Assembly (NCBI GenBank): GCA_030427885.1
Contig: JAUICM010000007.1
Location: 234,336 to 298,335, forward strand
Direction: 5' to 3'
From: Rhodothermia bacterium
GTDB taxonomy: Bacteria; Bacteroidota; Rhodothermia; Balneolales; Balneolaceae
Length of the DNA stretch: 64,000 nt
Shown: piece after piece, positions 47,001 through 54,243 of the stretch
Numbering within the stretch: position 1 is the first letter of the stretch
Layout of the letters: each line of letters starts with the position of its first letter
The notes under the pieces: generated by a model
Seen by the model: the letters and a program-made list of their open reading frames with translations, nothing else
Told to the model about the DNA's origin: nothing
Databases searched by the model: none
Position numbers and translations under genes: made by a program

Positions 47001-47460
47001 CGTAGATCTTCCACAGATCATCCGTGATACATTCACTTTGTATTCGTCTTCAATAGACAGGCATGGAATTGTGTTGGAAGAGGATTTTGAAGAAGTCTCA
47101 TTAGTGAGTGCCCAAAAGACCAAATTGATCCATGTGCTGGTAAATCTAATCAAGAATGCAAAGGAGGCTATGACGGAAAAGGACATGGCAGAGAGAAAAT
47201 TAACACTGAAACTGAGAGAGGATGATGAAAGTGTGATCCTGGAATTTTCAGATACCGGATATGGGGTGTCCAAAGAGAATCTTGGTAAATTATTTAATCA
47301 GGGATTTACAACAAAAGAGCATGGTCATGGCTTTGGGCTGCATAGTAGCGCGAACTATATGCAAGAAATGGGGGGAACCATTAAAGCACACAGCAAGGGT
47401 AAAGGAATGGGTACTACATTTATTCTAACTTTTCAGAAAGCTGATTCCGCGAATTCCTGA
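44008..47460 (+). CDS. Two-component beta-propeller sensor kinase (Y_Y_Y domain)
   Basis: Signal peptide (cleaving near SSAQ), then about 14 propeller blade repeats of the type WIGTxxGGLNxYxxE (roughly residues 35-660), a Y_Y_Y domain (YAMLEGFDEDWNYVNE region), one membrane helix near residue 810, a coiled coil, and a kinase core. The H-box is GVLHNVGNILNSVN (His near 891), a known variant of HisKA; ATPase motifs NLIKNAKEAM, DTGYGV and HGHGFGLH. Unlike classical hybrid two-component systems it has no REC or AraC domain. I start at the ATG at 44008; the open frame extends back to 43951 inside the previous gene. The sensed ligand is probably an extracellular glycan or a breakdown product. Confidence 0.88.
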   Translation: MSRSNCLILTFFIVLLPSLSSAQYSGHLSFRHFTPEEGLSQSTVNVSYQDHMGFMWFGTQDGLNKYDGYEITTYKNIEGDSTSLSYNDVSVIFEDNEQNLWIGTQGRGLNIYDREKDTFTRYNENNADPLKVINGEGIFWAITDSEGKIWVATNNGFSVRDRAGEPFHFYVHIPEDPNSIIDNNVNYLFEDSRSNIWIGTVNGLSRYNRETDSFTNFSFTESDPESITSNYIYSIFEDKEGSVWIGTEGGGLNKYSYETNSFKSYQHDPDDPESIADNTVLSILEDSKGVLWIGTENEGLDVFDRENDQFYHYRYDNKNPKSLNNNAVYSLYESNDGTIWIGTFAGGLNIYNANEYRFELYSNSSNSSGLIGNNSILSFLEDADGNFWVGTDGGNGGGLHLLDIESNEVKDYKHNPANKNTPPSNVILEMLEDESGNIWLGTYQGGVSSFNFQSNEFRNYKDFKSAELGLVNNDVFSLFMDSEHNIWAGTNGGGIYKLGPDRERFVYVKNHIDSLGHKADHIRAITETPDGYLWFGTYGNGVARMDPKTGEFSYFNSFNSTLNDLVIYILFVDSKERLWIGTKGGGLNLYHPEDESFTNYTTRDGFPNDVINGILEDDHGMLWLSSNNGLTKFDPEMETLENFGIEDGLQSREFNLGAAYKDRDGFMYFGGINGFNRFHPDSIKPSNRSYPVILTDFMIFNETVPIDKNGPLKKHINVADEIVLPHTASVLSFTYAALNFQERKGTKYAYMLEGFDEDWNYVNEQRSATYTNLDPGEYIFKVKVANTDQIWSPDEASVALVITPPFWQTTWFYLISGLLVIGAVFGIYQWRVQAITIQNRKLEEQVRERTNQLREKNEDLEKTMDDLRKTRGELVENAHKAGMADIAAGVLHNVGNILNSVNTSSAMITDTMKNSRLKMLKEANKMLRENFENIEEFITKDPKGKKLLEYYLRLEEPLEDEHKSVTDHSERLYEKIVLINDVISAQQSYASSGASNSTVDLPQIIRDTFTLYSSSIDRHGIVLEEDFEEVSLVSAQKTKLIHVLVNLIKNAKEAMTEKDMAERKLTLKLREDDESVILEFSDTGYGVSKENLGKLFNQGFTTKEHGHGFGLHSSANYMQEMGGTIKAHSKGKGMGTTFILTFQKADSANS

Positions 47461-47525
47461 CATTACCATCAATTGAGAACAAATTACCAATATCTGTTAT
47501 CACAGAGTCTTTGTGTTTCCATCGG

Positions 47526-48764
47526 TTACAATCTTGGATTCACCACATTATTAAAGATGGACCCGAAAGAAAATTGGAGACCTACACGAACTTCATAAGA
47601 GTAGGAAGTGAATCGCTGCCTTAGATCAAGGAGCTGTTCCTCATCAGTGATCTCACCTGCCGGAATTGAAAGCTGATCATAGATCCACGCATACTCTCCA
47701 GATACATAGATCGAGAATCCCCGGAATATTCTGAAGTTCAATCGCAATTCTGTATCAAGGCGGTTCTTCTCAAAATCATGCATATAAGCAAAGCCATTGA
47801 CATCGGCTCTGAATTCACCCCAGGGCTGAGAAAATTTAACCCGTGCACTCATTTGATGCTGCATCAAAAACTCTTCAGTCTCACCATAGATGGTCTTTTC
47901 TTCGTATTTATACATTCCTCCGGTAAGGCGGTATATAAAAAGGATCTCTCTGCGTATGAACTCTTCGTACGGAAAGACGCTGTACTCCAGGGCAAGGCTG
48001 CCATTGGTAAGCAACTGGGTATTATCACGTGTGGAAGAGCGTATAAGAGAAGAAGCACCTGCTGACCAGTGATCAGAAAGGCTTTTAACAACTGTTAGCC
48101 GACCACTGCGGATCTGTGTGGTAAAAACCCGGGTGGAGTCGTCATCTTTAAAAGTCCGGCGCTCATAATCCTGATCCAGCTCGAATCGGGTCTTCCAGTT
48201 GGGGGTGATCCTTTCCGCATTGAAATCTCCCTCAAGCGATAATTCACTTTCAGTTTCTTCTCCCTCAAGGTCAGTATCGGCACCGATCTCAAAAACCCAA
48301 TAGTTCCAGTTATCAATAATCGGCTTTTCCTGGACATCGATCGGTTTGTAAGCGATCTGAATATCCTCCGCTACCGGATATTCACCAATGTATCGTATCA
48401 GTCCTACCTTCAGATATTGAATAAGCCGTTCTCGCTGTTCATCGTCGGTATCAGACGCGGCAATAAAAAAACGCAGGGTGTGATCATTACCGACATATTC
48501 TTTTCCTCCTATAAAATTCAGAATGTATTCATCACCGCCACTGCCGGTTCTCTGACGATTGATCAGAATATGAACCTCAGCATCTTCCTGATCCCTTACA
48601 TAGTTCACAAAATTGATTTCATCTCTGATAAAGGATTGCGGGCAACGGGTCCTGCAATCGATATAAACACTTATGGTCTGTTTTTGAATATCCTGTGCCA
48701 TAAGGCTATTGATATTCTGAAACCCCAATATGAGTAAAATAAAGCCGGTTAGTTTTTTGTACAT
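47526..48764 (-). CDS. Secreted/outer-membrane protein of unknown family
   Basis: 412 aa, signal peptide (ending near LMAQ). Residues about 28-135 form a compact domain with a conserved-looking DCRTRC pair and VHILINRQRTGSGGDEY, which I recall from uncharacterised proteins of related bacteria. The rest is alternating strands typical of an outer-membrane barrel, with the tail LQFSFGSIFNNVVNPRL. No function can be given. Convergent with the propeller kinase, whose target it may be, but this is only by position. Confidence 0.6.
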   Translation of the reverse strand: MYKKLTGFILLILGFQNINSLMAQDIQKQTISVYIDCRTRCPQSFIRDEINFVNYVRDQEDAEVHILINRQRTGSGGDEYILNFIGGKEYVGNDHTLRFFIAASDTDDEQRERLIQYLKVGLIRYIGEYPVAEDIQIAYKPIDVQEKPIIDNWNYWVFEIGADTDLEGEETESELSLEGDFNAERITPNWKTRFELDQDYERRTFKDDDSTRVFTTQIRSGRLTVVKSLSDHWSAGASSLIRSSTRDNTQLLTNGSLALEYSVFPYEEFIRREILFIYRLTGGMYKYEEKTIYGETEEFLMQHQMSARVKFSQPWGEFRADVNGFAYMHDFEKNRLDTELRLNFRIFRGFSIYVSGEYAWIYDQLSIPAGEITDEEQLLDLRQRFTSYSYEVRVGLQFSFGSIFNNVVNPRL

Positions 48765-48926
48765 GTACTGATAATGTTTTTTCCGCTCATCCCATTCGTT
48801 TTATTTTTGGGATGATGATCATTTACCTTAAGCCTGAAATTCTATGTATTTGTTATTCCGAAACAGAACTGTAGTAAGGAATGAATCCTGGCATTCAAAA
48901 TCAGTAGCAAACTGGTAAAAGCATAT

Positions 48927-48961
48927 AAAAAAAAGCCTCCACTGAAAAAAGGGAGGCTTTT
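48927..48961 (-). terminator. Intrinsic terminator of sucD
   Basis: Stem AAAAGCCTCC (48931-48940) with GGAGGCTTTT (48952-48961), 11-base loop. Read on the minus strand it is followed by a run of T (plus-strand A run from 48927). It lies 65 bases beyond the sucD stop. Confidence 0.85.
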
Positions 48962-49025
48962 GGTTCAATATCATTGAAGTTTAACGAGTAAACTTTTCGT
49001 AATTGATCACTTGTGCACCGTCTTT

Positions 49026-49901
49026 TTACACAGCTGCCAGAACTTCCTTTAAAGTAGCTCCGATATCAGCAGGACTTTCCACCACGGTGATACCTGCTTC
49101 AGCTAATGCTTTTTTCTTCTCCTGAGCGGTTCCTTTACCACCAGAGATGATAGCACCGGCGTGACCCATTCGTCGGCCAGGAGGCGCTGTTGAACCTGCA
49201 ATGAAAGCAACCACAGGCTTGGTTACGTGCTCTTTGATGTATGCTGCAGCTTCTTCCTCAGCAGATCCGCCGATCTCACCGATCAGTACAATGGCGTGCG
49301 TATCAGGATCGTCCTGGAATAATTTCACAGCATCCAGGTGAGTGGTTCCGATAACCGGGTCGCCACCAATACCAATCGCAGTACTCTGTCCCAGACCAAC
49401 TTTTGTCAACTGATCAACAGCTTCGTAGGTGAGTGTTCCGGAACGGGAGATAAGTCCCACATTACCAGGAGAGAAGATGTTGCCCGGCATGATACCGATC
49501 TTGGCTTCACCCGGAGTGATCACACCAGGACAGTTTGGTCCGATAAGAACGGCATCGTGACTTTTAACAACCTGCTTAGCCACAATCATATCCTTAACAG
49601 GTATTCCTTCAGTGATACAGATGATCACTTTGATGCCTGCAAAAGCGGCTTCAGTAATAGCGTCAGCTGCGAAAGCCGGTGGTACAAAAATGATTGAGGT
49701 ATTAGCACCTTCTTTCTCAACTGCTTCCGCAACAGTGTTAAATACTGGCTTGCCGAGATGGGTTTGTCCCCCTTTACCGGGAGTTACACCACCAACTACA
49801 TTGGTGCCGTATTCGATCATTTGTTCGGCATGAAAACTCCCTTCACTACCGGTGAAGCCTTGAACTATAAGGCGAGTATCTTTTCCAACTAATACGCTCA
49901 T
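49026..49901 (-). CDS. sucD: Succinate--CoA ligase subunit alpha
   Basis: TCA-cycle enzyme interconverting succinyl-CoA and succinate with NTP formation. CoA-binding domain: [20 protein letters not shown] and [19 protein letters not shown]; the catalytic phosphohistidine is in [19 protein letters not shown] near residue 245; [15 protein letters not shown] segment is [19 protein letters not shown]. 291 aa is normal. sucC is not adjacent, so subunits are encoded at separate loci. Confidence 0.95.
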   Translation of the reverse strand: MSVLVGKDTRLIVQGFTGSEGSFHAEQMIEYGTNVVGGVTPGKGGQTHLGKPVFNTVAEAVEKEGANTSIIFVPPAFAADAITEAAFAGIKVIICITEGIPVKDMIVAKQVVKSHDAVLIGPNCPGVITPGEAKIGIMPGNIFSPGNVGLISRSGTLTYEAVDQLTKVGLGQSTAIGIGGDPVIGTTHLDAVKLFQDDPDTHAIVLIGEIGGSAEEEAAAYIKEHVTKPVVAFIAGSTAPPGRRMGHAGAIISGGKGTAQEKKKALAEAGITVVESPADIGATLKEVLAAV

Positions 49902-49976
49902 TGTCTGTGTTTTAAATTTCTTGATTATAGCGGGGTGGAATATAAGGGGAGATTGGGAAAGTAGCTAAGGAGTTTT

Positions 49977-50040
49977 GAGAGTTGAGAGTTGAAAGTTGAG
50001 AGTTGAATGTAGACTTCCCTCAACTCTCAACTTTCAACTT
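49977..50040. repeat. Heptad word inverted repeat between sucD and dnaG
   Basis: Tandem GAGAGTT/GAAAGTT heptads on the left (49977-50006) and the exact reverse complement of 20 of those bases on the right (50020-50039), with a 13-base loop. It lies in the divergent intergenic space between sucD and dnaG. Confidence 0.75.
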
Positions 50041-50079
50041 TCTCCCTTACTTTCATAAATCAAATCGTTATCATTGAAC

Positions 50080-52089
50080 ATGATCTCGGATGCAAAAAAG
50101 GAAGAAGTCAGAGATGCTGCTGATATTGTAGAGGTAGTATCAGATTATGTGAAACTGAAGCGCTCAGGCAGCGGTTTTACAGGATTATGCCCATATCACA
50201 ACGAGAAAACTCCGTCATTTCATGTAACACCAAGACTGGGCATTTTCAAGTGTTTTGGTTGTGGCGAATCCGGTGATGTGTTTAAGTTTGTGATGGATCA
50301 GGACGGTATCAGTTTCAATGAGTCGGTTAGACAATTGGCTGAACGGTATGGAGTTTTTATTCCGGAAGAAGAAGTCAGTGAAGAACAGGGAGAAGGGCAT
50401 CAGCTAAAGGAAGGGATCTATCATGCACTTAAATTTGCCGGGGTATATTTCTATCGGAATCTTATCGAGAACCCGGACGCTAAAAGAGCCAATGAGTATC
50501 TTGAAAAAAGGGGCTACAAAAGAGAGATCATAAAGAGATTTGGTTTGGGATATTCACCCTCCGGTGGGGATGATCTCTGGAAAGCTGCCTTAAATGCCGG
50601 GATTGATGAACAATACCTGGTGGAAGCAGATCTGATCAAACCAAGCCAAAGAGGTGAAGGATTTTACGACACTTTCAGAGGAAGGCTTATGTTTCCTATT
50701 TTCAGCCCGACCAACAAAGTGATCGGATTTGCAGGGCGTGTTTTGGGGAATGAAAAGACAGCCAAGTACATCAATTCAGCGCAAACCAAAGTGTACAACA
50801 AAAGCGAAGTAGTATATGGGGTAAACTTCGCCAAGAACGAGATCAGAAAGCATAAGGAAGTGATCTTGGTTGAAGGATACACCGATGTGATCACGTTGAA
50901 TGAGTATGGTATTCAAAATGTGGTAGCAAGTTCGGGTACCGCTCTCACACCGGGGCAGATGAAGATCCTGCATCGCTATGGAGACCGGATTGTAATGATC
51001 TATGATTCTGACAATGCCGGACAGAATGCAATGAAAAGAGGAATCGATATAGCTCTGGCTGAAGGAATGGAAGTACAACTACTTGAATTACCCGACGGCG
51101 AAGATCCTGATTCCTTTGTAAAGCAGTTCGGCAAAGAATCATTTACTGAACTTAAAAAGGAAGAAGCTTCTGACTTTGTAGATTTCCTGATGTTGAAAGC
51201 AGAAGAGGAAGGCCGCCTTGAATCACCTGTGCAGCAAAGCAAGGTTATAAGCGAGATACTTGAAGCGATTGCCAACATTAAGGATTCGATTCAAAGACAG
51301 GTATACGTACAACATCTGCATCAAAGAACTCAGAAATTCAGACGCGGAACAGACCGCGAATTATTTGAAGAACTGGAAAGGGTTTTTGCTGACAAGAAAA
51401 AAGAGGATGCAAGAGCTCAGCGAAGGGAGCAGTTCAGGGAATCAAGGCAAGATGCTAAGACAATAGACGAACGACCAATGCCCAGGGAGTCCACAGAAAA
51501 ACAATCGTCATTCGTCAATCGTCCTTCTTCATTCAAAAAACCTCATTACGAAAAAGAATTGATCCGCCTCATGATCACCTACGGAAATGATATGGTGAAA
51601 TATATTTGCTCAATGACCAATTCCAAACTGTTTGAGGATGATGAACTCCGGATGTTCTATGATGACATAGTGGAGCACTATAAAGAAAATGGAGAAGTGA
51701 GCGTGAATTTCTATTCTGGTAAATCCGATCCCTTTCCAAGACTTATCGGGGATGTGCTGCTTGAACAGCATGCGGTAAGCGATCGGCATCACGAAAAGGT
51801 TGGGCTCAAATACGAGAAGGATAAGAATCCCTATAAATCAGCTAAAAGTACTATTAAAACGCTGGAGCTTAGTTTCTTCAAAAGAAAAAGAAGAGAGTTG
51901 GCCGAAAAATTCAAAACGGCATCTCCTGACGAAAAGAAACGGATCATTGAAGCTCAGGCTGATGTGCAGGCTAAGATCACGAGAAGAGAGAAAACAGATT
52001 CAGACGAACTTTATCCGGATCCTGAGTCAACATCCAAAAATGTGGTGAACGAAAAAGTGTTTACGTACAAGATGAAGGGGGAGAGTTGA
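50080..52089 (+). CDS. dnaG: DNA primase
   Basis: Synthesises RNA primers at the fork. Zinc ribbon LCPYHNEKTPSFHV ... FKCFGCGESGD (CxxH...CxxC); catalytic core with GFAGRVLGNE and the TOPRIM strand VILVEGYTDVITL, then VVASSGTALTP and MIYDSDNAGQNA with metal-binding acids; C-terminal helicase-binding region. I use the ATG at 50080 (an in-frame TTG at 50074 is an alternative). The linker near residue 475-485 is encoded by heptad word repeats, and the last codons (GAG AGT TGA) are one unit of another heptad repeat. Confidence 0.94.
   Translation: MISDAKKEEVRDAADIVEVVSDYVKLKRSGSGFTGLCPYHNEKTPSFHVTPRLGIFKCFGCGESGDVFKFVMDQDGISFNESVRQLAERYGVFIPEEEVSEEQGEGHQLKEGIYHALKFAGVYFYRNLIENPDAKRANEYLEKRGYKREIIKRFGLGYSPSGGDDLWKAALNAGIDEQYLVEADLIKPSQRGEGFYDTFRGRLMFPIFSPTNKVIGFAGRVLGNEKTAKYINSAQTKVYNKSEVVYGVNFAKNEIRKHKEVILVEGYTDVITLNEYGIQNVVASSGTALTPGQMKILHRYGDRIVMIYDSDNAGQNAMKRGIDIALAEGMEVQLLELPDGEDPDSFVKQFGKESFTELKKEEASDFVDFLMLKAEEEGRLESPVQQSKVISEILEAIANIKDSIQRQVYVQHLHQRTQKFRRGTDRELFEELERVFADKKKEDARAQRREQFRESRQDAKTIDERPMPRESTEKQSSFVNRPSSFKKPHYEKELIRLMITYGNDMVKYICSMTNSKLFEDDELRMFYDDIVEHYKENGEVSVNFYSGKSDPFPRLIGDVLLEQHAVSDRHHEKVGLKYEKDKNPYKSAKSTIKTLELSFFKRKRRELAEKFKTASPDEKKRIIEAQADVQAKITRREKTDSDELYPDPESTSKNVVNEKVFTYKMKGES
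51503..51524. repeat. Heptad word repeat inside dnaG linker
   Basis: AATCGTCATTCGTCAATCGTCC, i.e. words CAATCGT CATTCGT CAATCGT with period 7, in frame and encoding part of the segment QSSFVNRPSSF between primase core and helicase-binding domain. Written here in two parts to show the words; total 22 bases. Confidence 0.5.
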
Positions 52090-52142
52090 TGAATGAGAGT
52101 TAAAAGTTGAAGTTCTGCACCATCAATTCTCAACTCTCAACT
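52082..52142. repeat. Heptad word inverted repeat between dnaG and VOC gene
   Basis: Imperfect inverted repeat: GAATGAGAGTTAAAAGTTGA (52091-52110) and TCAATTCTCAACTCTCAACT (52123-52142). The stop codons of both convergent genes fall within repeat words (GAGAGTTGA on each strand). Probable bidirectional terminator or repeat insertion. Confidence 0.6.
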
Positions 52143-52553
52143 ATCACTACCCTTATCATAATTAAACATCCAGCGGATACCGAATTTGTCTTCCAGCTGT
52201 CCAAAGACCGCTCCCCAAAACGTATCCTGAAGATCCATATGTACGGAACCACCATCCGATAATTTATCAAAGATTTCCCGCATTTCGTCTTCATCCGTGA
52301 AACTGAGACTCAAATGCACATTATCACCTTTGGTGACGCCTTTATGAGGTGCTCCATCAGAGAACTGAATCCGGTTTCCATTAAACTCCAGAGTGGCATG
52401 CATGATCTTATTCTTGTAATCATCCTCAACTGGCATGCTGGCATCACCAAATCGTTGTATATAGGTGATCTCGCCATTGAAGGTTTCCACATAAAAGTTC
52501 ATGGCTTTCTCACAGGTGCCGGGGAAGAAGAGATAAGGGGTAATACTTTCCAT
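52137..52553 (-). CDS. VOC/PhnB-like glyoxalase-fold protein
   Basis: 138-aa protein: ITPYLFFPGTCEKAMNFYVE at the start, HATLEFNGNRIQFSDGAPH in the middle, and LQDTFWGAVFGQLEDKFGIRW at the end are the PhnB-like (3-demethylubiquinone-9 methyltransferase-like) signature. Function of these small VOC proteins is usually unknown; substrate not predictable. Stop codon lies in a heptad repeat. Confidence 0.85.
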   Translation of the reverse strand: MESITPYLFFPGTCEKAMNFYVETFNGEITYIQRFGDASMPVEDDYKNKIMHATLEFNGNRIQFSDGAPHKGVTKGDNVHLSLSFTDEDEMREIFDKLSDGGSVHMDLQDTFWGAVFGQLEDKFGIRWMFNYDKGSDS

Positions 52554-52595
52554 TGATACCAGGGTTAGTTACTACTGGAACAATATTCAGAATAA

Positions 52596-53273
52596 TTAAG
52601 GCCGTGTCAATGCATAAACCAAAATGTTAACACCCATCCTCAGAGCGTTTTCCCGAACTTCTGCCGGATCGTTATGAACTTCAGGATCGGCCCATCCATC
52701 AGCGAGATTGGATTCATAGGTATAATAAACCACCATTCGTCCATCTTTGAACAGAGCAAAACCTCTGGGAGGTTTATTGTCGTGTTCGTGGATCTTCGGA
52801 AGGCCATTATTGAAATTAAATACCTGATGGTAGATAGGATGATTGAACGGGATCTCCAGTAATTCCTGATCGGGGTACACTTCTTTCAATACAGCACGGA
52901 TGTGTTCATCAATGCCATAGTCGTCATCAACATACAAAAAACCGCCATTGTCGAGATACGTTCGGAGGTTTCTGATCTCAGTTGAATTAGCAGTGATTGT
53001 TCCATGGCCTGTCAAAAATAGAAATGGATATGAATGAATATCGGTGCTACCCAATGCTACATCTTTATAAGCATCCTTGATAGTGATGGGTACCAGTTTA
53101 TTGGTATAGCTGATCAGATTCTTCAGGGAAGAGGGGTCGTTATACCAATCGCCTCCACCACGATATTTAACCCTTGCGATCTCAAATCCACCGGTTTCCT
53201 GGGCAAGGAGATCAAATGGAACCAGAATTAAAACTAAGAGAAACAGTACTAATTTTGCTTTAGACATTTTCAA
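52596..53273 (-). CDS. DUF4159 domain protein, secreted
   Basis: 225 aa with a signal peptide ending near LLAQ (residue 24). The DUF4159 pattern is clear: EIARVKYRGGGDWYNDPSSL, then FLFLTGHGTI, LRTYLDNGGFLYVDDDYG, and the tail ENALRMGVNILVYALT. The family often lies with MoxR/Bat genes but none is here. Periplasmic role unknown. Confidence 0.85.
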   Translation of the reverse strand: MKMSKAKLVLFLLVLILVPFDLLAQETGGFEIARVKYRGGGDWYNDPSSLKNLISYTNKLVPITIKDAYKDVALGSTDIHSYPFLFLTGHGTITANSTEIRNLRTYLDNGGFLYVDDDYGIDEHIRAVLKEVYPDQELLEIPFNHPIYHQVFNFNNGLPKIHEHDNKPPRGFALFKDGRMVVYYTYESNLADGWADPEVHNDPAEVRENALRMGVNILVYALTRP

Positions 53274-53337
53274 ATACTCATCAGGTAAAAAAAGGCGATC
53301 TTAATCTATGAGAATACGAGGTAAAATGTTGTTGGAA

Positions 53338-54240
53338 TTATAACTCAAAAGGCGGTCGCTTGATAAAAGTATCGATAGAATCTGAGGCTATGGATCCAAA
53401 TAATCCGATCCCGCCTTCCACATGAGTGATCACATTCTGGATCTCACCGGGAGAAAGGGTTGAGCCTCCCAACTGCACTGATTCCGATCGTATGTAGTCG
53501 TAGATATTTTCATCCAGTGTGGAAGCAACCAATCTGTTGTCCCCGTAAAAAGCCACAGCGATCCAGGGATACCTGATTGTGACCGTACCATCACTGTTTA
53601 CTGTAAAATTGCCTTCGTTGATCAAACCGGAACTGGTGTTCGAGTAGTCTCTTATACTTTCAGGTCCATCCCACAGATCCCGGTACACAGGTGTAAGGTT
53701 CTGATAGGTTGTATCAGAAGCAATGGTATTGAAAATGAAAACATTCTGGCGACCCGGATAGTTGCTCTCAGAAAGAGTAAGTTCCAGTCGGTTGGCCGTG
53801 GATTGGTAGGTTACGGTATCCTGAACACCATCAATAACTCTGAACGTATCCGGGACGAAAGTGCTCGCAGTGATCTCATGCATATCAGAAGGAATCAGGA
53901 TGTGCAGCTGATATGTTCTCAGAGGCAGTACACTATGTGTGGTATCGGGAATATAGATACCGGGAGAGGATTGGGAAAATGGAATGGTTTCTTCAATGGT
54001 GACTCCATCAGAAGCTAAAAGCCGTACTTCCACATCAGCCCCTGATACTGCAGTATTGATGAAGCTGTAGTATTCATAAGCAGGTGCAGTGGTTGAAAGC
54101 CTGACCTGAGCAAGATCACGGTTTGCAACCAGGTAAGACTCAACAACATAATGCTCTTCGTATTCATCCTGTTCGTATACTTCACAGGCTGAAATAACCA
54201 TACATAATGCAATGATCGAAAGTATTAGTGTTTTGTTCAT
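53338..54240 (-). CDS. DUF4249 lipoprotein
   Basis: 300 aa, lipobox VISAC (Cys19), then the DUF4249 layout: EEHYVVESYLVANRDLAQVRLS, VSGADVEVRLLASDG, YQLHILIPSDMHEITASTFVP. DUF4249 proteins are usually encoded next to a TonB-dependent receptor, as here: it begins 3 bases after the receptor stop on the same strand. Probably a surface or periplasmic partner of that receptor. Confidence 0.85.
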   Translation of the reverse strand: MNKTLILSIIALCMVISACEVYEQDEYEEHYVVESYLVANRDLAQVRLSTTAPAYEYYSFINTAVSGADVEVRLLASDGVTIEETIPFSQSSPGIYIPDTTHSVLPLRTYQLHILIPSDMHEITASTFVPDTFRVIDGVQDTVTYQSTANRLELTLSESNYPGRQNVFIFNTIASDTTYQNLTPVYRDLWDGPESIRDYSNTSSGLINEGNFTVNSDGTVTIRYPWIAVAFYGDNRLVASTLDENIYDYIRSESVQLGGSTLSPGEIQNVITHVEGGIGLFGSIASDSIDTFIKRPPFEL

Positions 54241-54243
54241 GGC

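Noticed and set aside
49977..50040. CRISPR-like repeat
   Set aside because: Units are 7 bases, contiguous and form a palindrome; no spacers and no cas genes.
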